A stretch of DNA of 64,000 bases from Glutamicibacter soli (lineage in GTDB: Bacteria; Actinomycetota; Actinomycetes; Actinomycetales; Micrococcaceae), in contig NZ_POAF01000005.1 of assembly GCF_003309065.1 (NCBI RefSeq), forward strand, positions 287,241 to 351,240. The letters are read 5' to 3'. Position numbers and translations under genes: made by a program. Below, in pieces: positions 17,049 to 26,392 of this stretch. The number at the start of each line of letters is the position of its first letter. Positions within the stretch are counted from its first letter, which is position 1. Below the pieces are notes generated by a model. It was given only the letters and a program-made list of their open reading frames with translations, ran no database searches and had not been told where the DNA came from.

Positions 17049-18268
17049 ACCCCGATCACTTCCTGGAATTGGTTCTGGAAATCTGTTTCTTCCTCCACCG
17101 ACAGCTCGCGCTCGGAGCTGGTATTGGAAAGGAATTCTTCGGTCGGGAAGATCAACGGATCCTCCACGAGCTCGGGATCGAACTTCTCCATCTCCTCTTG
17201 GGCACCGAGAACCGGGCAGAGGTAGTTCACGTAGGCGGCGACCTCCGCGGCCACGTCGGGCTGGTAGTAGAAGTCCATGAGCCTCTCCGCGTTCTTCTTG
17301 TGCGGCGAGCCCATGGGCACCTGGAAGTTGTCGCTCCACAGCAGGCCGCCGCTCTCGGGCAGCGCGAACTCCCACTTGCCGCCCTCCTCGAAGTTCAGCT
17401 GCGTGATATCCCCCGAATAGGCCAGGCCGGCGATCGCGTCGCCGCTGATCAAATCCTGCTTGTAGGCATTGCCCTTGACCTGGCGGATCTGCCCGTTCCG
17501 GATATTACGGTCAAGCACTTCCAGGCTGCGGCCGAACTCGACCTGTCCCCAGGACCCGGCGATGTCCACGCCGTCGTCGAGCATCAGCATCGGCATCGTG
17601 TCGCGCATCTCGTCGAGCATGAAGATGCGTCCCTTGAGCTCCGGATCCCACAGGTCCTCGACGTTGCGCAGCCCCTTGGGGAACGCCTCCTTGTTCCAGA
17701 CCAGGCCGGTGTAGCCGGACTGCCAGGTCAGGGACTTTTTGCGCCCCGGATCGAAGCGCACCTCCTGCAGCGCCGGCAGCAGGTTCTTGATGTTCGGGAT
17801 GTTGTTGTGGTCCAGCTCCTGGGCGTAGCCCTGGCGGATGATGCGTTCGGTCATCCAGTCGCTGAAGACCATCAGGTCCTGGCCGATGTCCTGCCCGGCG
17901 GCCAGCTGGGCCTGCACCTTGCCGTAGTAGGAGTCGTTCGAATCGATGTCCTCCGCGTACTTTGCTTTCAGCCCGCTTTCCTTCATGAAGCGCTGCAGCG
18001 TCGGGTAGTTCTTGGCCTTCTCGTCGTAGTCAAGGTACAGGGTCCAGTTGGCCCAGTTCACCACGGCTTCGCTGTCCGACAGGTCGGTGGCCGGGGCCAG
18101 CGCCGCGGCGTTGCCCGAGCTGGTGCCCTTGGTCCCGCAGGCGGACAGCAGCCCGGCCAGGGCCAGGCCCGCCGCTCCTGCCAACACCGAGCGGCGCGAA
18201 GCCTGCGCCTGCTCGATGCCCTGCAACAGCCGTCGGCGCTGGTTATTGATAGCGCGTTGGCGCGTCAT
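17045..18268 (-). CDS. potD: Polyamine-binding lipoprotein, PotD-like (paralogue B)
   Basis: 407 residues. The N-terminus has Arg-Arg before the hydrophobic part (ASRRSVLAGAAGLALAGLLSAC), so it looks like a Tat-type lipoprotein with lipobox L-S-A-C. The body is a PotD/PotF-type two-lobe binding protein (NWANWTLYLDYDEK, YYGKVQAQLAAGQDIGQD, GYTGLVWN). Thirty-five or so residues precede the signal and are rich in Gln/Arg. It lies 16 bp after paralogue A, with AGGAGC just before its ATG, and overlaps potA by four bases. Confidence 0.92.
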   Translation of the reverse strand: MTRQRAINNQRRRLLQGIEQAQASRRSVLAGAAGLALAGLLSACGTKGTSSGNAAALAPATDLSDSEAVVNWANWTLYLDYDEKAKNYPTLQRFMKESGLKAKYAEDIDSNDSYYGKVQAQLAAGQDIGQDLMVFSDWMTERIIRQGYAQELDHNNIPNIKNLLPALQEVRFDPGRKKSLTWQSGYTGLVWNKEAFPKGLRNVEDLWDPELKGRIFMLDEMRDTMPMLMLDDGVDIAGSWGQVEFGRSLEVLDRNIRNGQIRQVKGNAYKQDLISGDAIAGLAYSGDITQLNFEEGGKWEFALPESGGLLWSDNFQVPMGSPHKKNAERLMDFYYQPDVAAEVAAYVNYLCPVLGAQEEMEKFDPELVEDPLIFPTEEFLSNTSSERELSVEEETDFQNQFQEVIGV

Positions 18269-18284
18269 GCCATGCTCCTATGAA

Positions 18285-19514
18285 TCATGCGCCGATGGCA
18301 CTTTGGAAATCTGCGGCGAAACTCGATTCCTCGTCCGCCTCCAGCGACCGGAAGACGTGGGCCTTGGCCAGATCCTCCTCGGCCGGGAAGATGAGCGGGT
18401 TCTTCATCAGCGACGGATCGATCTTCTCCATCGCCTCCTTGGCTCCGGTGACCGGGCAGATGAAGTTCACATAGGCCGCCACCTGGGCGGCGATCTCCGG
18501 CTGGAAGTAGTAGTCCATCAGCTTCTCCGCGTTCGCCTTGCGCGGGGAGCCGACGGGAACCATCAGGTTGTCGCTCCACAGCGTGCCGCCGGCCTCGGGG
18601 ATCACGAATTCCCACTGGTCGTCGTTCTCGAAGTTCATCTGGACCAGATCCCCTGACCATACGATGCCGGCGATGGCGTCTCCTGAGATGAAGTCCTCCT
18701 TGTAGGAGTTGCCCTTGACCTGTCGGATCTGGCCGCTGTCGATGTTCGCGCGCAGCACCTCCAGCGCCTTCTGGAACTCGTCCTGGCCCCACTGGCCGGA
18801 GATGTCCACGCCGTCTTGCAGCATCAGCAGGCCCATGGTGTCGCGCATTTCGTCGAGCACCGTGATCCGGCCTTTCAGCGCCGGATCCCACAGATCCGAG
18901 ACGCTCTTCAGTCCCTTGGGGTACTTCGCTTTGTTCCAGGCGATGCCCGCGTAGCCGGACTGCCAGGTCAGCGAGTGCTCGCGGCCCGGATCGAAGTCCA
19001 CGCCCTGCAGGCTCGGCAGCAGGTTGGAGCTGTTGGGGATGTTCGCCAGATCCAGCGCCTGAGTGTAGCCCTGGCGGATCACGCGCCCGGCCATCCAGTC
19101 GGTCAACGTGAAGATGTCCTGGCCGATGTCCTGCCCCGCCTTCAGCTGGGCCTGCACCTTGCCGTAGTAGGTGTCGTTGCCGTCGACGTCCTCGGAGTAG
19201 TTCACCGTAATGCCGCTCTGCTTGCTGAAGGCTTCGAGCGTCGGATAGGTCTTGGATTTGTCGTCGTAGTCCAGATAGAGCGTCCAGTTGGCCCAGTTCA
19301 GCGTCGGATCCGATGCGGATACGTCGGTCACGGCCGGAGCAGGGCCCGCCGTGGCACCTCCGCCGCCACCGGTGCCGCAGGCGGCAAGCAGCCCGCCTAG
19401 GCCCAGTGCGCCGGCGGCGCCGAGCACCGAACGGCGGCTGAGGCTGCGCTGGCTCATGGCGTTGACCAGTGCTCGAATTTGTGGATCCTGCGGCGTCTTG
19501 TGCGAGTGCGACAT
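18285..19514 (-). CDS. potD: Polyamine-binding lipoprotein, PotD-like (paralogue A)
   Basis: 409 residues and clearly related to the gene downstream: both share NWANWTLYLDYD, YYGKVQAQL, AGQDIGQD, IRQGY and SGDAIAG, diverging elsewhere. It has the same architecture, a leader of about 30 residues, SRRSVLGAAGALGLGGLLAAC with lipobox, then the two-lobe domain. The ATG at 19514 was chosen for GGGAG nine bases before; an in-frame ATG eight codons upstream has no ribosome site. As the first gene of the operon it is likely the most abundant product. Two binding proteins with one channel suggests two polyamine ligands; which ones is not readable. Confidence 0.92.
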   Translation of the reverse strand: MSHSHKTPQDPQIRALVNAMSQRSLSRRSVLGAAGALGLGGLLAACGTGGGGGATAGPAPAVTDVSASDPTLNWANWTLYLDYDDKSKTYPTLEAFSKQSGITVNYSEDVDGNDTYYGKVQAQLKAGQDIGQDIFTLTDWMAGRVIRQGYTQALDLANIPNSSNLLPSLQGVDFDPGREHSLTWQSGYAGIAWNKAKYPKGLKSVSDLWDPALKGRITVLDEMRDTMGLLMLQDGVDISGQWGQDEFQKALEVLRANIDSGQIRQVKGNSYKEDFISGDAIAGIVWSGDLVQMNFENDDQWEFVIPEAGGTLWSDNLMVPVGSPRKANAEKLMDYYFQPEIAAQVAAYVNFICPVTGAKEAMEKIDPSLMKNPLIFPAEEDLAKAHVFRSLEADEESSFAADFQSAIGA

Positions 19515-19658
19515 CGGACCATCTCCCCCATTTCTCATCGCTGCATGTGCGATCGATCACACGATTCGTGTTGAGGAACATCCTGTCAGGTCGAGGTGGC
19601 GCTGACAAGACTCCGGCAAAAGATTCCACATTAAAATCCTCCCCATAGCGTCGAAAAC

Positions 19659-19670
19659 TTTATTGATAAA
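19659..19670. promoter_or_regulatory. Palindrome in the pot/lrp divergent promoter region
   Basis: A 5-2-5 AT-rich palindrome (TTTAT TG ATAAA) sits between the divergent pot operon and the Lrp-type gene. AT-rich short palindromes are typical of Lrp/AsnC sites; autoregulation plus control of the Pot operon is inferred. Confidence 0.4.
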
Positions 19671-19734
19671 CCCCTTTCGCAACTGATTCGGTGGCGGTAG
19701 TGTCGTGGCTAACGCTGTTGAGACGAGGATGATC

Positions 19735-20202
19735 ATGACACTGCCGCCACCGGCGAGCGCCGGCATCGACGAGATTTCCAAGGAGATCATCGAGCAGCTG
19801 CAGGAAGACGGACGCCGCTCCTACGCCGCCATCGGCAAGGCGGTGGGCCTGAGCGAGGCGGCCGTCCGCCAGCGTGTGCAGAAGCTCGCCGACAGCCAGA
19901 TCATGCAGATCGTGGCCGTCACCAACCCGCTGGAGCTGGGTTTCACCCGGCAGGCGATGATCAGCATCGTCGCCGCATCGGACATCAGCTCCACCGCCGA
20001 CAGGATCGCCGAACTGCCCGAGGTCGACTACTGCGTGGTCACCGCCGGCAATGCGGACATCCTGGCCGAGGTGATCTGCTCCAGCGACGAAGACCTTCTG
20101 CGGGTTATCAGCACCATCCGCGGCATCGAGGGTGTGCTCAGCACCAACACCTTCACCTACCTTTCACTCAAAAAACAGGAATACAACTGGGGAACACGAT
20201 GA
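19735..20202 (+). CDS. Lrp/AsnC-family transcriptional regulator
   Basis: 155 residues: N-terminal HTH (DEISKEIIEQLQEDGRRSYAAIGKAVGLSEAAVRQRVQ in part) and C-terminal RAM ligand-binding/oligomerisation domain. Lrp-type regulators sense amino acids or related metabolites. GAGG lies six bases before the ATG at 19735; two in-frame ATGs just upstream are less well placed. Its stop overlaps the start of the aminotransferase gene (ATGA), and the polyamine importer is divergent, so it probably controls both in response to a polyamine-derived or amino-acid ligand. Confidence 0.92.
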   Translation: MTLPPPASAGIDEISKEIIEQLQEDGRRSYAAIGKAVGLSEAAVRQRVQKLADSQIMQIVAVTNPLELGFTRQAMISIVAASDISSTADRIAELPEVDYCVVTAGNADILAEVICSSDEDLLRVISTIRGIEGVLSTNTFTYLSLKKQEYNWGTR

Positions 20203-21578
20203 ATACTCCACTTGGCACCGACCGCCAGCAAGCCGCCCGCGACCACCTCTGGATGCACATGGCCCGGCACTCCGGCCTGCACAACGGGGGCAAGGTGCCG
20301 ATCATTTCGCGCGGCGAGGGACACATGATCTACGACGACGCCGGCCGCGGCTACATCGACGGCCTGGCAGGGCTGTTCGTCGTCAACGCGGGCCACGGCC
20401 GCGCCGAGCTGGCCGAGGTCATGGCCAAGCAGGCGGAGAAGCTGGCGTTCATGCCGCTATGGTCCTACGCCCACGAGCCGGCCATCGACCTGGCCGAGCG
20501 CCTGGCAGGCTACGCCCCGGGCGATTTGAACCGCGTCTTCTTCACCACCGGCGGCGGCGAGGCGGTGGAATCCGCGTTCAAGCTAGCCAAGCAGTACTTC
20601 AAGCTCAAGGGCCAGCCGGGCAAGACCAAGGTCATCTCCCGCGCGCTGGCCTACCACGGCACCCCGCAAGGCGCGCTGGCGATCACCTCGCTGCCGGGGA
20701 TGAAGACCCCGTTCGAGCCGCTGGTTCCCGGCACCTTCCGCGTGCCGAACACCAACTTCTACCGCGCGCCGGAGATGTTCTCCGAGAACGAGAAGGACTT
20801 CGGGCTGTGGGCCGCCGAGCGCATCCGCGAGGCCATCGAATTCGAGGGCGCCGACTCGGTCGCCGCGGTCTTCCTGGAGCCGGTGCAGAACTCCGGCGGC
20901 TGCTTCCCGCCTCCCCCGGGCTACTTCGACCGGGTGCGCGAGATCTGCGACGAGTACGACGTGCTGCTGGTCTCCGATGAGACCATCTGCGCCTTCGGCC
21001 GCATCGGGGACATGTTCGCCTGCAACGACTTCGGCTACACCCCTGACATCATCACCTCCGCCAAGGCGCTGACCAGCGGCTACGTCCCGCTGGGCGTGAT
21101 GATCGCCTCCGAGAAGCTGTTCGAGCCGTTCACCAAGGGCGACACCACCTTCTACCACGGCTACACCTTCGGCGGTCACCCGGTGGCCGCGGCGGTGGCG
21201 ATGGCGAACCTCGACATCTTCGAACGCGAGGACCTGAACGGCAACGTGCATCGCAACGCCGACGCCTTCAAGTCCACCTTGGAGAAGCTCAAGGACATCG
21301 ACATCGTGGGCGACGTGCGCGGCGCCGGCTACTTCTACGGCATCGAGCTGGTGAAGGACAAGTCCACCAAGGAAACCTTCAACGACGAGGAATCCGAGCG
21401 GCTGCTGCGCGACTACCTCACCCCGGCGCTGTGGGAGGCAGGCCTGTACTGCCGCGCCGACGACCGCGGCGACCCGGTCATCCAGCTCGCGCCGCCGATC
21501 ACCATCGGCCAGCCCGAGTTCGACCAGATCGAGTCGATCCTGCGCTCGGTGCTCTCCGAGGCGTCCAGCAAGATCTAG
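20199..21578 (+). CDS. Class III aminotransferase, putrescine/omega-amine type
   Basis: 459 residues. The PLP-binding lysine is K289 in TSAKALTSG, with the cofactor-contacting Asp at D260 (VSDETICAFGR) and the substrate-cup motif TTGGGEAVESA near 116. The family transfers the amino group of an omega-amine such as putrescine, cadaverine or beta-alanine to pyruvate. Coupling to the Lrp regulator and the neighbouring polyamine importer favours putrescine or another polyamine product as substrate. The ATG at 20199 overlaps the regulator stop. A second, distant class III enzyme is encoded at 32282. Confidence 0.9.
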   Translation: MNTPLGTDRQQAARDHLWMHMARHSGLHNGGKVPIISRGEGHMIYDDAGRGYIDGLAGLFVVNAGHGRAELAEVMAKQAEKLAFMPLWSYAHEPAIDLAERLAGYAPGDLNRVFFTTGGGEAVESAFKLAKQYFKLKGQPGKTKVISRALAYHGTPQGALAITSLPGMKTPFEPLVPGTFRVPNTNFYRAPEMFSENEKDFGLWAAERIREAIEFEGADSVAAVFLEPVQNSGGCFPPPPGYFDRVREICDEYDVLLVSDETICAFGRIGDMFACNDFGYTPDIITSAKALTSGYVPLGVMIASEKLFEPFTKGDTTFYHGYTFGGHPVAAAVAMANLDIFEREDLNGNVHRNADAFKSTLEKLKDIDIVGDVRGAGYFYGIELVKDKSTKETFNDEESERLLRDYLTPALWEAGLYCRADDRGDPVIQLAPPITIGQPEFDQIESILRSVLSEASSKI

Positions 21579-21686
21579 TTTCCACACCCTTCGGGCGCGG
21601 CCGGTGTAACCTGGCTGCGCCCGATTGGTGCTTTGTGGCCTGTGACACTACTGTGTGGATTAAGCAGCCATGGAAGCAGGAACGTC

Positions 21687-22739
21687 ATGCTGGAACCGAC
21701 CCGAATCACGCTCGCCCGCCACGCGGCGGGGTATAGCACCCTGGATCTCGCCCGCCTGGTTCAGGTCGGCGAATCCACCGTCCGCCGCTACGAAACCTGC
21801 GGCGCCCCCGAGGCTCTGGCCGGGCAGCTGGCCGGCGCGCTGGGCTGCGCCCCGGGCTACTTCCACCGCCCGCCGGCTGCCGGGATCGATGTCGAACGCA
21901 TCTTCTTCCGCACCCCGCGGCGCATCAGCCGGGCGCAGAAAACCGCCTGCTCGGCGCTGGGCCGCACCGGGGTCGAACTCTACAACCTGATCACCGCCGA
22001 CTACACGCTGCCGGACACCGAGGTGCCCGACTACACCGGGTTCGACCCGGAGGCCGCCGCCGCGCAGTTGCGCCTGGACTGGAACCTGGGCTGCGGGCCG
22101 GTGCCCGACCTGATCTACGTGCTCGAATCGCGCGGCGTGCGGGTGCTCAGCCTGGCATCCGGGACCAGCTTCAGCTTCTGGGAAGAGGGGCAGGCGTTCA
22201 TCTTCCTGGCCGCCGGGGACCGCGCCGAACAGCGCCACCAGCTGGCGCACGAGCTGGGCCACCTGCTGCTGCACAGCGCGCTGGGAGCCGACGGGCATGC
22301 GGCGGCCGAAGCCGAGGCGGAGCAGTTCGCCGCGCGCCTGCTGCTGCCGGCGCTATCGCTGCAGGCGCGCATGGGCGACACCCTGCAACTGCCGCAGCTG
22401 CTTGACCTGCAGGAGCTGTTCGGCGTCCCGGCCCGGATCATCCTGTCCCACGCCCGCGAATGCGGCATGCTCGGCGACGCCAGCTACAGCTGGCTGGTGC
22501 AGGAACTGGCGCTGGAACCGGCGCCGCGCCGCGCCCCGCTGGCCTCGCGGGTGTTCTCCCTGGTGTTCCCGTCGCTGCGCGGCGAAGACCGGCTGGATAC
22601 CGCGCGGATCGCCGACACCCTGGGGGTGCCTGCCCGCACCCTGCACGAGCTGACCTTCGGACACGCCTTCATGGTGCTGCCGGGGCTGCGGGACGCCGCG
22701 CCGCGGGGCATGCCCGGTCACCTGCGCGCGCTGTCCTAG
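21687..22739 (+). CDS. HTH regulator with ImmA/IrrE-type metallopeptidase domain
   Basis: 350 residues. An N-terminal XRE-like HTH (ITLARHAAGYSTLDLARLVQVGESTVRRYE in part) is followed by an ImmA/IrrE domain with zinc motif HELGH in QLAHELGHLLLH at about residue 190 and a downstream Glu-rich helix (AAEAEAEQFAARLLLP). Proteins of this type act in toxin/phage immunity, stress response or, as RamB-like factors, in fatty-acid and acetate metabolism. It lies 90 bp before an acyl-CoA dehydrogenase gene, so a metabolic role is more likely than immunity. AGGA sits five bases before the ATG at 21687. Confidence 0.82.
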   Translation: MLEPTRITLARHAAGYSTLDLARLVQVGESTVRRYETCGAPEALAGQLAGALGCAPGYFHRPPAAGIDVERIFFRTPRRISRAQKTACSALGRTGVELYNLITADYTLPDTEVPDYTGFDPEAAAAQLRLDWNLGCGPVPDLIYVLESRGVRVLSLASGTSFSFWEEGQAFIFLAAGDRAEQRHQLAHELGHLLLHSALGADGHAAAEAEAEQFAARLLLPALSLQARMGDTLQLPQLLDLQELFGVPARIILSHARECGMLGDASYSWLVQELALEPAPRRAPLASRVFSLVFPSLRGEDRLDTARIADTLGVPARTLHELTFGHAFMVLPGLRDAAPRGMPGHLRALS

Positions 22740-22830
22740 CGCGGGCGCCACCCTAGCGGTGCATGCCTGCCCGGACTAGGCTGGGCATTCCAGGCGGTGG
22801 CCTGCCGCCCGGTCTCGAAAGGGTACTGCC

Positions 22831-24759
22831 ATGGACATCAACGCCGCCAAGGCCCGCGAACTGGCCGAAGAATCCCGCGAACAGGGCTGGCAGCGGCCGA
22901 GCTTCGCCAAGGGCATCTACATGGGCGAGGTCGACTTCTCGCTCATCGAACCGCTGCCCGCCCCCGATCCGGAAGCCGCCGCCCGCGGCGCGGCCTTCAT
23001 CGCCGAGCTGGAGACGGTGCTGGACGGGTTCGACCCCGGGCGCATCGAGGCGGATTCCCGGGTGCCCGACGAATACATCGCTCAGCTGCGCGAGGTGGGC
23101 GCGTTCGGCATGAAGATCCCCACCGAGTACGGCGGGCTGGGGCTGAGCCTGCTGGACTACGGCCGCGCACTGATGCGGGTGGGCTCGGTCAGCCCCGCGG
23201 TCGGCGCCCTGCTCTCCGCCCACCAGTCCATCGGCGTGCCCGAGCCAGTCAAGTCCTTCGGCACCGAGGCGCAGAAGCGCGAGTACCTGCCGCGCTGCGC
23301 CGCCGGGGCGATCAGCGCCTTCCTGCTCACCGAGAACGACGTGGGCTCGGACCCCGCGCGGCTGGGCACGCGTGCGACGCTGAGCGAGGACGGCGCCTAC
23401 TACACCCTGGAGGGCGCGAAGCTGTGGACCACCAACGGGGTGGTCGCCGAGCTGCTGGTGGTGATGGCCGCCGTCGAACCCCACGAGGCCTGCGGCGAGG
23501 TCCCGGCCGGCAAGGGCGGGATCACCGCGTTCATCGTGGAGGCCGACGCGCCGGGCATCACCGTGGAGAACCGCAACGCGTTCATGGGCCTGCGCGGGAT
23601 CGAGAACGGCGTGACCCGCTTCGCGCAGGTGCGCGTGCCGGCCGCCAACCGGCTCTCGCGCGAGGGCACTGGCCTGAAAATCGCGCTGAGCACCCTGAAC
23701 ACCGGGCGCCTGTCCATCCCCGCGATGTGCGCCGGCGCCGGCAAGTGGGCGACGAAGATCGCGCGCGAATGGTCCGCCGCCCGCGTGCAGTGGGGCCACC
23801 CGATCGGCGAGCACCAGGCCGTCTCCTCCAAACTCGCCTACATCGCCGCCAGCACCTACGCGCTGGAGGCGGTGTTCGAGGTCAGCGCGCTGCTGGCGGA
23901 CGCGGGCATGAAGGACGTGCGCATCGAGGCGGCGCTGGCCAAGCTGTACTCCTCCGAGGTCTCCTGCCGGATCGCCGACGAGCTCGTGCAGATCCGCGGC
24001 GGGCGCGGCTACGAGACCGCCGCCTCCCAGGCCGCCCGCGGCGAGCGCGCGGTCCCGGTCGAGCAGCTGCTGCGCGATCTGCGCATCAACCGCATCTTCG
24101 AGGGCTCCACCGAGATCATGCACCTGCTCATCGCCCGCGAAGCCGTCGACGCGCACCTGCAGGCCGCCGGCGCGCTGGCGGTGGCCGACTCCACGCTGGC
24201 GGAAAAGGCCGCCGCGGCGCGCGAGGCCTCCGGATTCTACGCCCGCTGGCTGCCCAAGCTCGTCGCCGGCGCCGGCAGCCTGCCCGGCACCTACTCGGAG
24301 CACGGCCCGCTGGCCAAGCATCTGCGCTACATCGAGCGCACCAGCCGCAAGCTGGCCCGGCAGACCTTCGCCGGCATGGCGCGCTGGCAGGCAGGGCTGG
24401 AGAAGCAGCAGGTGTTCCTGGGGCACATCGTGGACATCGGAGCCGAGCTGTTCGCCATGGCAGCGGTAATCGCCAAGACCTCAGCTCTGCTGGATTCCAC
24501 CGCCCCCGAGCGCTTCTCCGCCGAGACCCTGGCGCAGGCGTTCTGCGAACAGGCCACCCGGCGCTGCGAGGACCATTTCGAGCACCTGTGGGACGGCACC
24601 TCGCACGACGACAAGGTCGCCGAGGACCTGCTCGACGGGGCCTACCTCTGGCTTGAGGAGGGTGTGCGCGACGTGTCCGAGGGCACCGGCCCATGGATTG
24701 CGCCGTGGTCCGAGTCCGGGCGCGCGGACGTCCGCCGTCTCTACGGAACGGCGGACTAG
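22831..24759 (+). CDS. Acyl-CoA dehydrogenase family protein, long (FadE/ACAD9-like)
   Basis: 642 residues, longer than a typical ~380-residue enzyme, as in the very-long-chain/ACAD9 group. The core has the FAD/substrate motifs (AFLLTENDVGSDPA, TTNGVVAELLVV), the catalytic-base region FEGSTEIMHLLIAREAV and a C-terminal helical extension of about 170 residues. The family oxidises acyl-CoA to enoyl-CoA with FAD and passes electrons to ETF. The ATG at 22831 follows AAAGGG seven bases upstream. It follows the HTH/metallopeptidase regulator, which may control it. Confidence 0.9.
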   Translation: MDINAAKARELAEESREQGWQRPSFAKGIYMGEVDFSLIEPLPAPDPEAAARGAAFIAELETVLDGFDPGRIEADSRVPDEYIAQLREVGAFGMKIPTEYGGLGLSLLDYGRALMRVGSVSPAVGALLSAHQSIGVPEPVKSFGTEAQKREYLPRCAAGAISAFLLTENDVGSDPARLGTRATLSEDGAYYTLEGAKLWTTNGVVAELLVVMAAVEPHEACGEVPAGKGGITAFIVEADAPGITVENRNAFMGLRGIENGVTRFAQVRVPAANRLSREGTGLKIALSTLNTGRLSIPAMCAGAGKWATKIAREWSAARVQWGHPIGEHQAVSSKLAYIAASTYALEAVFEVSALLADAGMKDVRIEAALAKLYSSEVSCRIADELVQIRGGRGYETAASQAARGERAVPVEQLLRDLRINRIFEGSTEIMHLLIAREAVDAHLQAAGALAVADSTLAEKAAAAREASGFYARWLPKLVAGAGSLPGTYSEHGPLAKHLRYIERTSRKLARQTFAGMARWQAGLEKQQVFLGHIVDIGAELFAMAAVIAKTSALLDSTAPERFSAETLAQAFCEQATRRCEDHFEHLWDGTSHDDKVAEDLLDGAYLWLEEGVRDVSEGTGPWIAPWSESGRADVRRLYGTAD

Positions 24760-24778
24760 CTGCCACGCCCCTGGCCGG

Positions 24779-25519
24779 CTAGTACCTGGTCCCGGCGGAG
24801 ATGCCTCCGTCGACCGCGTACTCTCCGCCGGTGCAGAAGCTCGATTCGTCGCTGGCCAAAAAGAGGATCAGGCCGCTGACCTCTTCCGGCCGGGCGAAGC
24901 GCTCAAGCGAGTTGCCGGCCAGGTCCTCCTCGGTGAGCGGGCGCAGCGCCTGGGTCAGCGCCGTCGCGACCGCGCCGGGGTGCACCGAGTTGACCCGGAT
25001 ACCGAAGTCGGCCAGTTCCAGCGCCGCGGACTTAGTCAGCCCGCGCAGGCCCCACTTCGACGCGCAGTAGGCGTGCCGGTTCGGGTAGCCTTCCAGTCCG
25101 GCGGTGGATGACACGTTCACGATCGAGGAAGCTCCTGACTTCTTCAGCTCGCGCACCGCCGCGCGCATGCCCAGGAAGGCGCCGGTCAGGTTGATGTCCA
25201 TGACCCGGTTCCAGCTTTCCAGCGTGGTGTCTTCCAGCGGCGCGTCGTCGTGGATACCGGCGTTGTTCACCAGCACGTCCAGCCCGCCGAATTCCGCCAC
25301 GGCTTGCGCCACCGCGGCCTCCCAGTCCCCGGCGTCCGCCACGTTCAGGTGCGCGTAGCTGGCGCGGTCTCCGAGCTCGGCCGCCAGCGCACGTCCTGCT
25401 TCGTCGTTGATGTCAGCGAGCAGCACGGTGGCGCCTTCCGCGATGAAGGCGCGTGCGTGCGCGGCACCCATCCCCGAAGCCGCTCCGGTAATCAGTGCGC
25501 GTTTTCCTGCAAGTCTCAT
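24779..25519 (-). CDS. SDR-family oxidoreductase
   Basis: 246 residues, a classical SDR: TGAASGMG cofactor loop at 12-19, NNAG at about 88, catalytic Ser in NVSSTAG, and YCASK for Tyr/Lys. The end SSFCTGGEYAVDGG is typical of 3-oxoacyl/hydroxysteroid-type enzymes. Asp in ADINDE after beta-2 favours NAD(H). Substrate not known. It faces the acyl-CoA dehydrogenase gene tail to tail, and is divergent from a TetR gene with a palindrome between, so regulation by that TetR is likely. Confidence 0.88.
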   Translation of the reverse strand: MRLAGKRALITGAASGMGAAHARAFIAEGATVLLADINDEAGRALAAELGDRASYAHLNVADAGDWEAAVAQAVAEFGGLDVLVNNAGIHDDAPLEDTTLESWNRVMDINLTGAFLGMRAAVRELKKSGASSIVNVSSTAGLEGYPNRHAYCASKWGLRGLTKSAALELADFGIRVNSVHPGAVATALTQALRPLTEEDLAGNSLERFARPEEVSGLILFLASDESSFCTGGEYAVDGGISAGTRY

Positions 25520-25719
25520 GCGTTGCTTCTTTCCGTGTGGAGTTGCCGTCGTTCCGGAGGGAAGGCCCGGCGCCCGTCCGGTCCTTGGCGGCACCGGAAA
25601 ACCCTGCAGCGGGAAGGACGCCCGCCGTCTCCCGGTTCCGCACGTCCGGGCACGGGGTGTGTTCCACCAAACCATCCACCTGAGACACGGTCAATCCACC
25701 CGGCGCGGCGTCGAGTGAC

Positions 25720-25743
25720 TAGACGAAAACCGGAATTTGTCTA
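25720..25743. promoter_or_regulatory. Likely TetR operator
   Basis: An imperfect 24-bp palindrome, TAGAC-N5-CCGG-N5-GTCTA, lies 10 bp before the TetR start in the SDR/TetR intergenic region. Size and position fit a TetR operator controlling both genes. Confidence 0.5.
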
Positions 25744-25753
25744 GCATGGGGTC

Positions 25754-26392
25754 ATGTCACCGTACCGAAATGCCGTTGCGACTCCGTCCCTGCGCGCACG
25801 CCAGAAGGCAGCGACCCGTGAGCTGATCATCGACGCGGCAGTGGTGGTTTTCGCTGCCAGGGGCTATGAGAACAGCCGGATCGACGAGGTGGCTTCCTGC
25901 GCCGGAACAAGCCGGGCGACTTTCTACCTGCACTTCCGCCGCAAGAGCGATCTGCTTTTCGAGCTGAGACACCGAGCGGAACAAGATTTCGAACCTGACT
26001 ACCGGAAACTTGTTTCGCTGCTGCGCGATCCCCGGGTTGAAGAAATCCAGCAGTGGCTGCTCCGGGGATTGTCCCGCTGGTCCGAAGCAGCGGTACTGAT
26101 GCGCCCGGTCTTCGACGCCGCAGACCAGGACCGGATGCTGGCCAAACAGCTGCTGCCGGAGACTCTTCCCGGCTCGAAGCCGCTGGCCCGGGCCCTGGTC
26201 GATGCCGAGGTGTGCCCCGATGAATCGACCGCCGACGCCATGGCCATGGTTTTCATGGCACCGCTGTTCATTGCTTTCCGGCGACGGGCGTTCGGCACGC
26301 CGGTCAATGAGGAACGGCTGGCGGTTCTCACCGCGCAAAGCTGGACCGCCATGGCCGTGGAACATCTTCGGCCGGGCTCGGCGAACCACTAA
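25754..26392 (+). CDS. TetR-family transcriptional regulator
   Basis: 212 residues. The N-terminal HTH is canonical (AAVVVFAARGYENSRIDEVASCAG then SRATFYLHFRRKSDLLFEL, in part). The C-terminal ligand domain is unremarkable. TetR regulators repress adjacent genes until a small ligand binds; the divergent SDR at 24779-25519 is the natural candidate target. The ATG at 25754 gives a normal-length N-terminus. Confidence 0.9.
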   Translation: MSPYRNAVATPSLRARQKAATRELIIDAAVVVFAARGYENSRIDEVASCAGTSRATFYLHFRRKSDLLFELRHRAEQDFEPDYRKLVSLLRDPRVEEIQQWLLRGLSRWSEAAVLMRPVFDAADQDRMLAKQLLPETLPGSKPLARALVDAEVCPDESTADAMAMVFMAPLFIAFRRRAFGTPVNEERLAVLTAQSWTAMAVEHLRPGSANH

